Assembly: GCA_024403775.1 (NCBI GenBank)
Contig: JAKSRE010000022.1
Location: forward strand, 1 to 44,512
Length of the DNA stretch: 44,512 nt
DNA from: Clostridia bacterium
GTDB taxonomy: Bacteria; Bacillota; Clostridia; Saccharofermentanales; Saccharofermentanaceae
Reading direction: 5' to 3'
A program made the translations under genes and the position numbers. The notes under the pieces were generated by a model. That model did no database searches, had not been told where the DNA came from, and was given only the letters and a program-made list of their open reading frames with translations. This document shows, in pieces, positions 7,383 through 15,391 of this stretch (position 1 is its first letter; every line of letters begins with the position of its first letter).

Positions 7383-9200
7383 ATGCAGGCAGTTATTTTA
7401 GCAGCTGGAATGGGAAGAAGACTTAAGGAGTTAACACAGGATAAGACTAAGTGTATGGTCGAAGTAAATGGTGTTCCTCTCATTAAGAGACTTTTAGGTC
7501 AGCTTGATGACCGTAAGTTAACAAAAATCGTAATTGTAGTTGGTTACGAAGGACAAAAGCTTATTGATTACGTTCAGTCACTTCCACTTCAAACACCTGT
7601 GGAATTCGTTAATAATCCTATTTATGACAAGACCAATAATATCTATTCTCTTGCTCTTGCCAAGGATTATCTTCTTGAAGAAGATACACTTCTTTTTGAG
7701 TCAGATCTTATCTTCGAGAATAGTGCTATTGATGCTATCGTTGATGATCCAAGAGAGACTTTGGCTCTTGTAGATAAATATGAAGCATGGATGGATGGAA
7801 CCTGCGTAGTTTTGAATGAGAATGATGATATTGTCTCATTTGTTCCCGGCAAGAATTTTGATTATGCTGATAAGGATTCTTACTATAAGACTGTAAATAT
7901 CTATAAATTTAGTAAGCACTTCTCTCAGACACACTATGTGCCTTTCCTTGTTGCATATCAGAAAGCTCTTGGAGAGAATGAGTATTATGAGCAGGTATTA
8001 AGAGTCATTGCCATGCTTGATAATCCAGAGATTAAGGCCAAGAGACTTGAAGGACAGCTCTGGTATGAGATAGATGATATTCAGGATTTGGATATTGCTT
8101 CTTCAATGTTTGCTAACAGCGAAGAAGAGAGAGTAAGCCTTATGAATGCAAGATATGGTGGATACTGGAGATATCCAAAACTTTTGGATTACTGTTACCT
8201 TGTAAATCCATATTTCCCACCAAAGAAACTTGTTGACGAACTCAAGGCTAGTTTTGAGACACTTCTTACACAGTATCCTTCTGGACAGAATGTTAACTCA
8301 CTTCTTGCTGCAAAGAACTTTAATGTTCACAGAGAGAATATTGTTGTTGGTAATGGAGCAGCAGAATTAATTAAATCACTTATGAGTGACTTTACTGGTA
8401 AGGTCGGAGTTATAAGACCAACTTTCGAAGAGTATGGCCACAGATTTGATGAGGAGAATATTGTTGCTTTCTGGCCACAGAATGATAATTATTCATACGA
8501 TGCTGAGGACCTTATTAATTTCTTTGGTGACAAGGGAATTGATAACCTGATTCTCATTAATCCTGATAATCCATCTGGTAATTACCTTGTTAAGGAAGAT
8601 TTGATGAAGCTTATAAACTGGGCTGATTCAAAGGGAATTAATCTTGTTGTGGATGAGTCATTTGTTGATTTTAGTGATGAAGCTGATTCAACAATAATTA
8701 AGCAGGATATTATCAATAAATATAAGTCACTTTATATTATGAAGAGTATTTCTAAGTCATATGGCGTACCAGGCTTGAGACTTGGCGTTATGGTATCTGG
8801 AAATGTGGATAAAATTAATCACATGAAGAAAGATGTGGCAATTTGGAATATTAACTCTTTCGGAGAGTTTTATATGCAGATTTCTCATAAATATGAGAAG
8901 GCATATGCTGCCGCACTCGAACTTTTCCGCGAGGAGAGAAAGAGATTCGAGGCTGAACTTAATAAGTTTGATTTATTAAGAGTAGTTCCTTCACAGGCAA
9001 ACTACTTCTTAGTTGAGATCAGGGACAAGATGACAGCTAAGGAACTTCAGATTAAGCTTCTTGATGGCTTCGATATTCTCATTAAGGATTTGACTCCTAA
9101 GATGAAGAATACGAATGGCAAGCAGTATGTAAGAATTGCGATTAGAAACAAAGAGGATAATGATAAGTTAATAAAGGCTATTGAGCAGATCTTGGCATAA
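7383..9200 (+). CDS. Bifunctional cytidylyltransferase-CobD-like PLP enzyme
   Basis: 605 residues in two catalytic domains. Residues 1-240 are a LicC-like nucleotidyltransferase (LAAGMGRRLKELT, then KCMVEVNG for nucleotide and metal binding, and ESDLIF). Residues 255-605 are a fold-type I PLP enzyme of aminotransferase class I/II, with NPDNPSG, a VDESFVDF Asp and PLP lysine Lys458 in SISKSYGVPGLRLG. The PLP domain begins YGGYWRY and continues VNPYFPP, recalling the HGG/INPLGPP opening of CobD threonine-phosphate decarboxylases rather than HisC. A related capsule enzyme, Campylobacter Cj1436, decarboxylates L-serine phosphate. I infer that this protein makes a phosphoamino-alcohol and activates it with CTP, for example CDP-ethanolamine. 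Substrates are unproven. The ribosome site is AGGAG about ten bases upstream. Confidence 0.85.
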   Translation: MQAVILAAGMGRRLKELTQDKTKCMVEVNGVPLIKRLLGQLDDRKLTKIVIVVGYEGQKLIDYVQSLPLQTPVEFVNNPIYDKTNNIYSLALAKDYLLEEDTLLFESDLIFENSAIDAIVDDPRETLALVDKYEAWMDGTCVVLNENDDIVSFVPGKNFDYADKDSYYKTVNIYKFSKHFSQTHYVPFLVAYQKALGENEYYEQVLRVIAMLDNPEIKAKRLEGQLWYEIDDIQDLDIASSMFANSEEERVSLMNARYGGYWRYPKLLDYCYLVNPYFPPKKLVDELKASFETLLTQYPSGQNVNSLLAAKNFNVHRENIVVGNGAAELIKSLMSDFTGKVGVIRPTFEEYGHRFDEENIVAFWPQNDNYSYDAEDLINFFGDKGIDNLILINPDNPSGNYLVKEDLMKLINWADSKGINLVVDESFVDFSDEADSTIIKQDIINKYKSLYIMKSISKSYGVPGLRLGVMVSGNVDKINHMKKDVAIWNINSFGEFYMQISHKYEKAYAAALELFREERKRFEAELNKFDLLRVVPSQANYFLVEIRDKMTAKELQIKLLDGFDILIKDLTPKMKNTNGKQYVRIAIRNKEDNDKLIKAIEQILA

Positions 9201-9277
9201 GTTCAGACTTGTTTATTTTGTGTATTTGATTGTTATGTATCAGTGCGATTCCTAATCAAACTATCACTTTTGTCTGA

Positions 9278-9306
9278 TTGAAGCGTTTTTTTTGCTATGC
9301 TATAAT
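9278..9306 (+). promoter_or_regulatory. Extended -10 promoter before the TagF-like gene
   Basis: TTGAAG at 9278-9283, a 17-base spacer, and TATAAT at 9301-9306 preceded by TGC (extended -10). The predicted start of transcription is about 30 bases before the ATG at 9345. A weak dyad upstream (TTTGATT near 9227, AATCAAA near 9255) lacks a T tract and is not called a terminator. Confidence 0.72.
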
Positions 9307-9344
9307 CTAGCGTTAGAATATATGTTCATGATTTGAGGAATAAT

Positions 9345-10544
9345 ATGAAGAATCTTATAAAAAAAATAGCTGGCAAAAATAAGTTTTTTTCTAAATTGGT
9401 ATATATCGGTTTTAGGATTTGCAGTTTATTATTCTCACTACTTTTCTTATTAATGAGAGTATTTCCTATTAAGCAGAATAAAGTTGTTGGAAGCAACATG
9501 AAGGGTAAGCGATATGGAGATAACCCTAAGTATGTTTTTGACAGCATTATGAAGAAGGATCCATCTGTAGATTTGGTGTGGCTTCTTAATGATACAAATA
9601 ATGAAGATGTTCCTAGTAATGTAAGAATTGCAAAAAACTCTATTCTGTCACAGGTTTATGAACTGGCAACCGCTAAGGTTTGGATTGATTCTAATGCTAA
9701 GCAGCATGGTTTTCTTAAACGTAAAGGACAGACATATATTCAGACTTGGCATGGAAGCTATGGACTTAAGAAGGTAGGTAAGGATTTACCTAATCCGAGC
9801 CGTATCGATCTTGATAATGTATTCTACAATTTTAATCGTGTAGATCTTACAGTTTCTAATAGTAAAAGAACCAGTGAGATTTTCAGAACTGCTTTTGATT
9901 ATCAGGGCGAACTTATTGAATGTGGTAGCCCACGTAATGATATATTTTTCGCAGAAGCTGATACTTATATCGACAAAGTTAAGAAATTCTTTAATGTTGA
10001 AGGTAAAAGAATAGTACTTTATGCTCCGACTTTTAGAAATGATTTTAGACTAAGTGATTACAATATTGATTTTGACAGACTTAAAGAAAGTCTTGCAAAG
10101 AAGTTTGGTGGAGAATGGGTAGTACTTATTAGACTTCATCCATATAATCTTGCTCAGGCTAAGGATTTTATCAAATATTCTGACACGGTGCTTAATGCTA
10201 CTGACTACGATATTATGCAGGAACTTCTTGTTGCATCAGATATTCTTATTACTGATTATTCAAGTTGTATGTTTGACTTTGTTACTACGGGAAAGACATG
10301 TTTCCTCTATGCAGATGACATAGATAAATATAAAAAAGAGCGAGACTGTTATTTTGAACTTGAAGATTTACCATTCCCGCTTGCCCGTAATAATGACGAA
10401 TTGAATTCAATAATTGAGCTTTATGATCAGGAAAAATACTCTGTTGATTTGAAGGCACTCTTTAAGCAGGTTGGATTATCTGAAAGTGGATGTGCAAGTG
10501 ATCAGGTTGCAGATTTTATCATAAGTAAAGTCAAAGGCAACTAA
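9345..10544 (+). CDS. CDP-glycerol glycerophosphotransferase family protein
   Basis: A 399-residue TagB/TagF-type protein. It has a hydrophobic N-terminal segment (about residues 18-38) and a GT-B-like catalytic region. The conserved elements are TWHGSYGLKKVGKD, ECGSPRNDIF, VLYAPTFRND, LIRLHP and ITDYSSCMFDF, all diagnostic of the Glyphos_transf family. These enzymes transfer glycerol-phosphate or ribitol-phosphate from CDP donors onto teichoic-acid-like or capsular chains at the inner membrane face. The ATG at 9345 is preferred over an upstream TTG because TGAGGAA lies just before it. The donor may be made by the cytidylyltransferase domains encoded at 7383 or 10568. The exact phospho-alcohol is not determined. 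Confidence 0.9.
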   Translation: MKNLIKKIAGKNKFFSKLVYIGFRICSLLFSLLFLLMRVFPIKQNKVVGSNMKGKRYGDNPKYVFDSIMKKDPSVDLVWLLNDTNNEDVPSNVRIAKNSILSQVYELATAKVWIDSNAKQHGFLKRKGQTYIQTWHGSYGLKKVGKDLPNPSRIDLDNVFYNFNRVDLTVSNSKRTSEIFRTAFDYQGELIECGSPRNDIFFAEADTYIDKVKKFFNVEGKRIVLYAPTFRNDFRLSDYNIDFDRLKESLAKKFGGEWVVLIRLHPYNLAQAKDFIKYSDTVLNATDYDIMQELLVASDILITDYSSCMFDFVTTGKTCFLYADDIDKYKKERDCYFELEDLPFPLARNNDELNSIIELYDQEKYSVDLKALFKQVGLSESGCASDQVADFIISKVKGN

Positions 10545-10567
10545 GTAATAGGTAAATTGGGGGATTT

Positions 10568-11302
10568 ATGAATATAGCTGTAATCTTTGCTGGTGGAAGC
10601 GGAAAGAGGATGGGTAGTAAAAACATACCTAAACAGTTTCTTGAAGTACACCATAAACCAATTATTATTTATACACTGGAATTATTTGAGAGACATTCAG
10701 ATATAGATGCAATAGTGATTGCGTGTAAAGAAGACTGGATTGATTATTTAAGAGATTTACTTGATAAATTCTCCATCACTAAAGTAAAAAAGATTGTAGG
10801 TGGCGGTGAGACTGGCCAGATGTCTATCTACAATGGATTGGCAGCAGCTGAAGAGTATGCATTTGAATCCCAGGTGGTAACAGAGGATTGTGTAGTGCTT
10901 ATCCATGACGGAGTAAGACCTTTTATTACTGAAAAGACAATTTCAGACAACATTAGTTCTGTAAAAAAATATGGTAACTGTATTACTACGGGTATTGTTA
11001 AAGAAACGATTCTTGTAGTAGATGATAATGAGATGATTGTTTCCGTTCCTGACAGAACTCATTCACGAGTTGCAAAGGCACCGCAGAGTTTTAAACTTTC
11101 TGATATATTAGCAATGCATAGAAGAGCTCAAAGTGAGAATCAGTTTGATTTTATCGACTCGTGTACTATGGCTAATTACTACTCAGAGAAACTTCATTTG
11201 GCAGATGGTCCTTATGAGAACATAAAGATTACTACACCAGAAGATTATTTTACAATGAAGGCTCTGATTGAAGCCCGTGAGAATTCAAAACTATACGAGT
11301 AG
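10568..11302 (+). CDS. IspD/TarI-like cytidylyltransferase
   Basis: 244 residues. The nucleotide-binding loop AGGSGKRMGSKNIPKQF, the acidic IHDGVRPFI motif and KAPQSFKL place it in the IspD/TarI family, which couples CTP to a sugar-alcohol phosphate. IspD makes CDP-methylerythritol for isoprenoids; TarI makes CDP-ribitol for wall polymers. The location between a CDP-glycerol-type transferase and an SDR favours a TarI-like surface-polymer role. The two cannot be separated by eye. The start follows a GGGGG run nine bases upstream. Confidence 0.85.
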   Translation: MNIAVIFAGGSGKRMGSKNIPKQFLEVHHKPIIIYTLELFERHSDIDAIVIACKEDWIDYLRDLLDKFSITKVKKIVGGGETGQMSIYNGLAAAEEYAFESQVVTEDCVVLIHDGVRPFITEKTISDNISSVKKYGNCITTGIVKETILVVDDNEMIVSVPDRTHSRVAKAPQSFKLSDILAMHRRAQSENQFDFIDSCTMANYYSEKLHLADGPYENIKITTPEDYFTMKALIEARENSKLYE

Positions 11303-11314
11303 TAGGAGTATATT

Positions 11315-12373
11315 ATGTGGACAGAGGATTTAATATTTAAAGCTGATCTTGAAGGAATACTTAATGATTCAAAAATAGATTGGAAAAAATTCGATTCGAA
11401 GAATATTTATATAACTGGTGGAACAGGTCTTATTGGATATACATTAGTGTCAGCTATTTCTTATGCAGCAATGAATTTAGGCCTTGATGTAAATCTTTAT
11501 CTTCTTGTAAGAGATATTAGCCGAGCTGAAGCTACATATGCTTCTCTTATCAAGGATTATGGTAAAGTTCACTTTATTGAAGGAAGTGTTGAGACACCTT
11601 CAGATGCTGGTGTTCATATTGATTATATTATTCATGGAGCTGCACCTACTGCTAGTAGTTTTTTTGTTGAGAATCCTGTAGAGACAATTAAAGCCTCAGT
11701 TTTGGGAACAATGAATCTTCTCGAAATGGCAAAGAAAAACAGTGTGGAAGGCATGTGCTACATGTCTACAATGGAAGTTTATGGTTCACCACACACAGAG
11801 ACCCCTCTTACAGAGTTAGATCTTGGTTATATTGATTCAATGTTTGTCAGAAACAGCTATCCTGAAAGTAAAAAACTTTGTGAGAATATGTGTGTCTCAT
11901 ATGCAAGCGAGTATGGTGTACGTGCAATGGCTATTCGTCTGGCACAGACTTTCGGCCCTGGTGTAAAGAAAGACGATGGGCGAGTTTTTGCTGATTTTGC
12001 TCGAAAGGTGGTAGCAAACGAAGATATTGTAATGTATACCGCTGGTACAAGTAAAAGATGTTATCTCTATACGATGGATGCAGCAGCAGCCATTCTTACT
12101 GTCTTATTAAATGGTGAGGCTGGAAATGCCTATAATGCTGGTAATAGTGAGACTTACTGTTCGATTATCGAGATGGCACATATGATTGCTAAAGATGTTG
12201 CAGGCGGCAAAATAAAGGTTGTTCAGGAATTAAATTCTGACATTGCTAAGAAATTTGCACCTCCACATTTTTATAATCTTGATACCCAAAAGCTTTGTAG
12301 TCTGGGATGGAAGCCTACAAAGAATCTTAAAGAGATGTACGAAGTTTTGTGCGAAGAATTCAGAAAGGCATAA
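11315..12373 (+). CDS. Extended-SDR NAD-dependent epimerase/dehydratase
   Basis: 352 residues. The Rossmann motif TGGTGLIG lies near residue 35. The catalytic residues follow the extended-SDR pattern, with Ser in YMSTMEVYG and the YxxxK site in YPESK (about residues 182-186). It acts on nucleotide-activated sugars in the cytoplasm. It follows the IspD/TarI-like gene by 12 bases and has AGGAG before its ATG, so the two probably work in sequence: CTP activation, then NAD-linked reduction, epimerisation or dehydration of the CDP- or phosphosugar. Substrate not determinable. The residues before the Rossmann motif are longer than in RmlB. Confidence 0.85.
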   Translation: MWTEDLIFKADLEGILNDSKIDWKKFDSKNIYITGGTGLIGYTLVSAISYAAMNLGLDVNLYLLVRDISRAEATYASLIKDYGKVHFIEGSVETPSDAGVHIDYIIHGAAPTASSFFVENPVETIKASVLGTMNLLEMAKKNSVEGMCYMSTMEVYGSPHTETPLTELDLGYIDSMFVRNSYPESKKLCENMCVSYASEYGVRAMAIRLAQTFGPGVKKDDGRVFADFARKVVANEDIVMYTAGTSKRCYLYTMDAAAAILTVLLNGEAGNAYNAGNSETYCSIIEMAHMIAKDVAGGKIKVVQELNSDIAKKFAPPHFYNLDTQKLCSLGWKPTKNLKEMYEVLCEEFRKA

Positions 12374-12376
12374 GAT

Positions 12377-13303
12377 ATGGGGAAGACACTTCTTATAATG
12401 AATAAGCGATTTGAGATAGATCGCTACGTTTCAGCTAATGCTAAATCAGAGAATGTTGATATAGAGTCTATTTATCGTCTTGAGTATACTGGAATGCCAT
12501 GGAAACTTATGGCACTTCATATTCAAAAGTTAAATCTTCCTTGTCAGAGTATTTGGTACGGAAGCTGGAAGAAGAGACTAAATGACTACGATACGATTAT
12601 TGTATTTGGATGTCATTTTAACTGGAATGTTCTGGATTATATTAAGAAGCATAATCCAAATGCAAGGATTATTGCGTGGTTTTGGGACACAATCAGCAAG
12701 AAGTACTGGCTTCCAGAGAAGTATTATAAAATGGTGGAAGTATGGTCTTTTGATCCAGTAGATTGTGAAAAATACAATATGCATAAGAATACCCAGTATT
12801 ATGTATATACACCACTACCTAATAAAGAAGTTGAATATGATGTTTTATATGTAGGAAGAGATAAAGGCCGAGTTAGCAGAATTGGTAAGATGTGCGAAGA
12901 GATTAAGAGCGCAGGTCTTACAGTAAATCAGTATATTGTGGCAACTTATGAGAAATCCAAGGATGCAGACAATAACTTGGAGATTCATAACAAGCCACTG
13001 GAATATGCAGAATATTTGCAGCTTCTTGATAAAGTAAATTGCGTTCTTGATGTACCTAAACCAGAGCAGAATGGGCTCACATTAAGAGTTTTAGAGTCAA
13101 TCATGCATAATAAGAAGCTAATTACAACAAACAAAAATGTTGTGAATGAACCATTTTATAATCCTAATAACATGTTTATCTGGGATGAGCCAACCAAGGA
13201 AGAGATTGTTGAGTTTTTCAATAAACCATATGAACCAGTTGATCAGGAAATAAGGGATTATTATTTATTCAAAAACTGGTTAAACAGATTTAACGAGCAG
13301 TGA
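12377..13303 (+). CDS. Putative GT-B-type glycosyltransferase
   Basis: 308 residues, with no membrane segments or signal. The C-terminal half resembles the donor-binding domain of CgeB/GT4-like transferases: DVLYVGRDKGR starts the second Rossmann domain, and EQNGLTLRVLESIMHNKKLITTN matches the conserved region that contacts the nucleotide sugar. The N-terminal half has alternating strands with VFGCHFNWNV and IAWFWDT. The gene begins three bases after the SDR stop, so the two are co-translated. Acceptor and donor are unknown. Confidence is moderate because the family is divergent. Confidence 0.65.
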   Translation: MGKTLLIMNKRFEIDRYVSANAKSENVDIESIYRLEYTGMPWKLMALHIQKLNLPCQSIWYGSWKKRLNDYDTIIVFGCHFNWNVLDYIKKHNPNARIIAWFWDTISKKYWLPEKYYKMVEVWSFDPVDCEKYNMHKNTQYYVYTPLPNKEVEYDVLYVGRDKGRVSRIGKMCEEIKSAGLTVNQYIVATYEKSKDADNNLEIHNKPLEYAEYLQLLDKVNCVLDVPKPEQNGLTLRVLESIMHNKKLITTNKNVVNEPFYNPNNMFIWDEPTKEEIVEFFNKPYEPVDQEIRDYYLFKNWLNRFNEQ

Positions 13304-13325
13304 AATATAATGTGCGGAGGAAAAA

Positions 13326-14342
13326 ATGAGCGAGATTAAAGTATCAATAGTAGTAGCTGTATATAACATGGAGAAGTATTTAAAAAAATGCATAGATTCA
13401 TGTCTTAACCAGTCTTTTCAGGATTTTGAACTGATTCTTGTAAATGATGGCAGTAAGGATACTTCTGAAAGTATTATTGATGAATACTGTAATTTATATC
13501 CAGGAAAAATAATTAAGATAAACAAGGAAAATGGTGGACTTTCTTCAGCACGTAATATTGCTTTCCCTTCTGTAAGAGGTGAATATATTACTTTCCTTGA
13601 TGCAGATGATTACTATGATAAAGAATATCTTGCTAAATTAGTTAATAAAGCAGATAGTGAGAACCTTGATATTGTTGCCAGCGGTCAGCACAAAGTAACA
13701 ATGGAAGGTAAGATTCTCAATACAATTCACTATACTCTCATTGATGGTAAAACTTCACAGCGCCGTCTTAATATTTCAGGAAAGCTTTATAGAATGGAAT
13801 ATGTTCGAAAGTGGGATCTTAAGTTTCCTGTTGGTAAGACATATGAAGATAATTCATTTAATTTGCAGGCGTTCTTTTTGACTGATAAAGTTGGAATTCT
13901 TGATTATGAAGGATACTATCAGGTTGTACATGAGGGAAGCATTACTTCTAAGCCAATTGATGCGTCACGTTTGCCTTTCGAAGAATGGGATATGGTATGT
14001 GGCAAGGTAAAAAACAGCGGTGTAGAAGGCGCTGACATTGAGTTGTTCGATTTTACTTTTATGAGTTTTATTACATACTTCCTTCTTGTAAGAAACAGAA
14101 AAAGAGAATATTTATCTAACGATAGCAGCCTTAATTCTATGGACAGTATCAATAAGATTACTGAATTCTGCGAGCAGGTTACAAATAAGTATTTTGTTGG
14201 ATATAACAAGAATAAGTACTTAAGTTTGTTTAAGAATAAGGAACTGCCATTGAGTCAGAAGCTGGGTACATATGTATTTTATAGAGCATGCAGAATGCAT
14301 AAGCTTGGTTTGGTTGTAAAAATAGCATTTAAAGTTCTTTGA
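13326..14342 (+). CDS. Family 2 glycosyltransferase
   Basis: 338 residues. The GT-A fold is clear: VSIVVAVYNMEKYLKKCIDS at the N-terminus, LVNDGSKD (first Asp), NGGLSSARN, and the metal-binding TFLDADDYYD near residue 90. It transfers a sugar from a nucleotide donor to a lipid-linked or polymeric acceptor on the cytoplasmic face. GCGGAGG precedes the ATG by five to six bases. Two GT2 genes in a row suggest successive steps of repeat-unit assembly. Confidence 0.92.
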   Translation: MSEIKVSIVVAVYNMEKYLKKCIDSCLNQSFQDFELILVNDGSKDTSESIIDEYCNLYPGKIIKINKENGGLSSARNIAFPSVRGEYITFLDADDYYDKEYLAKLVNKADSENLDIVASGQHKVTMEGKILNTIHYTLIDGKTSQRRLNISGKLYRMEYVRKWDLKFPVGKTYEDNSFNLQAFFLTDKVGILDYEGYYQVVHEGSITSKPIDASRLPFEEWDMVCGKVKNSGVEGADIELFDFTFMSFITYFLLVRNRKREYLSNDSSLNSMDSINKITEFCEQVTNKYFVGYNKNKYLSLFKNKELPLSQKLGTYVFYRACRMHKLGLVVKIAFKVL

Positions 14343-14359
14343 TTAGCTGGAGAAGCAAA

Positions 14360-15280
14360 ATGAAATTTAGTATTATTCTTCTTACATATGAATCTGCCTT
14401 TGATAAGATAAAGGTTACACTCGATTCTGTGCTCGCTCAGACAAATGACAGTTTTGAAGTTGTTATTTGTGATGATGGTTCTAAGAGTTTTCCTAAAGAT
14501 GACATTGTAAGCTATTTTGAAGAAAAGAGTTTTAGTAATTATAAGCTCGTAGTAAATGAAGTTAACAAGGGGACAATAAAGAATTGTATTTCTGGTATTG
14601 AGGTTGCTGCGGGAGAATGTGTAAAACTGATTGGTGCTGGAGATTTACTGTACGATGAGGAAACAGTAAATAATATGTACGATTATCTCCATAATTCTGA
14701 GTATGGAATTGCATTTGGCTTAATGAAATCTTTCTATCAAGAAGAAGGCAAGTATTGTTTTAGTGATAGTATTTTTGCTCCAAGACTCCTTAAACCTTAT
14801 CAGGAAAGAGATGATAAGACTATCAAACGCAACTTGTTGATGTGTAGAGATTATATTTCAGGCGCTTCTCTGTTTGGAAAAAGAGGTTTTATAGAGAAGT
14901 ATTTACATAAAATGTCTCAAATAGCAGTTTATCTGGAAGATTATATGACACTTTTGGTAGTTCTTGATGGAGAAAAGATAGGTTACCTTGAAGAATATGT
15001 TGTTTACTATGAATTGTTTTCAGGAGTATCAACTAAGAAGGGGTCTGAAGGTAATAAGAGACTACAGAAAGATTCAGAGAATGCCTGGAACGAGATAATA
15101 AAACTTTATGATGACAAGAAACTAAGAAGAAATATTCTTGCTCGTCAAAAGGCAGATAAGATAAATAGTAAACTTTTGAGAAACTTCTATCGTTTGTTCC
15201 ATTGTCCATCTGCTCTTTATGTCAGAAATAAACATTCAGTAGTAAAAAAAGACAAAAAAGGATTCCTTGAACGCAAGTAA
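14360..15280 (+). CDS. Family 2 glycosyltransferase
   Basis: 306 residues. GT-A motifs are FSIILLTYES at the start, VVICDDGSK, and KGTIKNCISGI. The usual DxD position is degenerate: VKLIGAGDLLYD has a single Asp followed by a later one (GAGD) instead of DADD. The ATG at 14360 with GGAGAAG upstream is preferred to an upstream TTG that overlaps the previous gene. The unusual metal site may mean a different metal geometry or reduced dependence, as in other GT2 enzymes with variant motifs. It is the last gene before a promoter at 15299. Confidence 0.85.
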   Translation: MKFSIILLTYESAFDKIKVTLDSVLAQTNDSFEVVICDDGSKSFPKDDIVSYFEEKSFSNYKLVVNEVNKGTIKNCISGIEVAAGECVKLIGAGDLLYDEETVNNMYDYLHNSEYGIAFGLMKSFYQEEGKYCFSDSIFAPRLLKPYQERDDKTIKRNLLMCRDYISGASLFGKRGFIEKYLHKMSQIAVYLEDYMTLLVVLDGEKIGYLEEYVVYYELFSGVSTKKGSEGNKRLQKDSENAWNEIIKLYDDKKLRRNILARQKADKINSKLLRNFYRLFHCPSALYVRNKHSVVKKDKKGFLERK

Positions 15281-15298
15281 TACTGTAATTTAGTGCGT

Positions 15299-15327
15299 TT
15301 GTTATTTGATATGGCACGTGCTATAAT
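15299..15327 (+). promoter_or_regulatory. Extended -10 promoter before the GT-C-like gene
   Basis: TTGTTA at 15299-15304, 17 bases, then TATAAT at 15322-15327 with TGC just before it. The predicted start site is about 58 bases before the ATG at 15392. Confidence 0.72.
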
Positions 15328-15349
15328 CAGACATGATTACGATAAGTAT

Positions 15350-15391
15350 GGGGGAGAAAGCTACGAGCCACTAACATGGCTCATTTGATAT
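15350..15391 (+). promoter_or_regulatory. Leader with hairpin between SD-like run and start codon
   Basis: GGGGGAG at 15350-15356 lies 35 bases before the only possible start of the next gene, too far for normal initiation. GAGCCA (15365-15370) and TGGCTC (15377-15382) form a perfect 6-bp hairpin between them, which would shorten the effective distance to about 17 bases. A short frame beginning ATG at 15333 overlaps this leader. Confidence 0.45.

Noticed and set aside
14339..14359. Earlier TTG start for the second GT2 gene
   Set aside because: The ATG at 14360 has a good GGAGAAG at proper spacing and begins directly with the GT2 strand.
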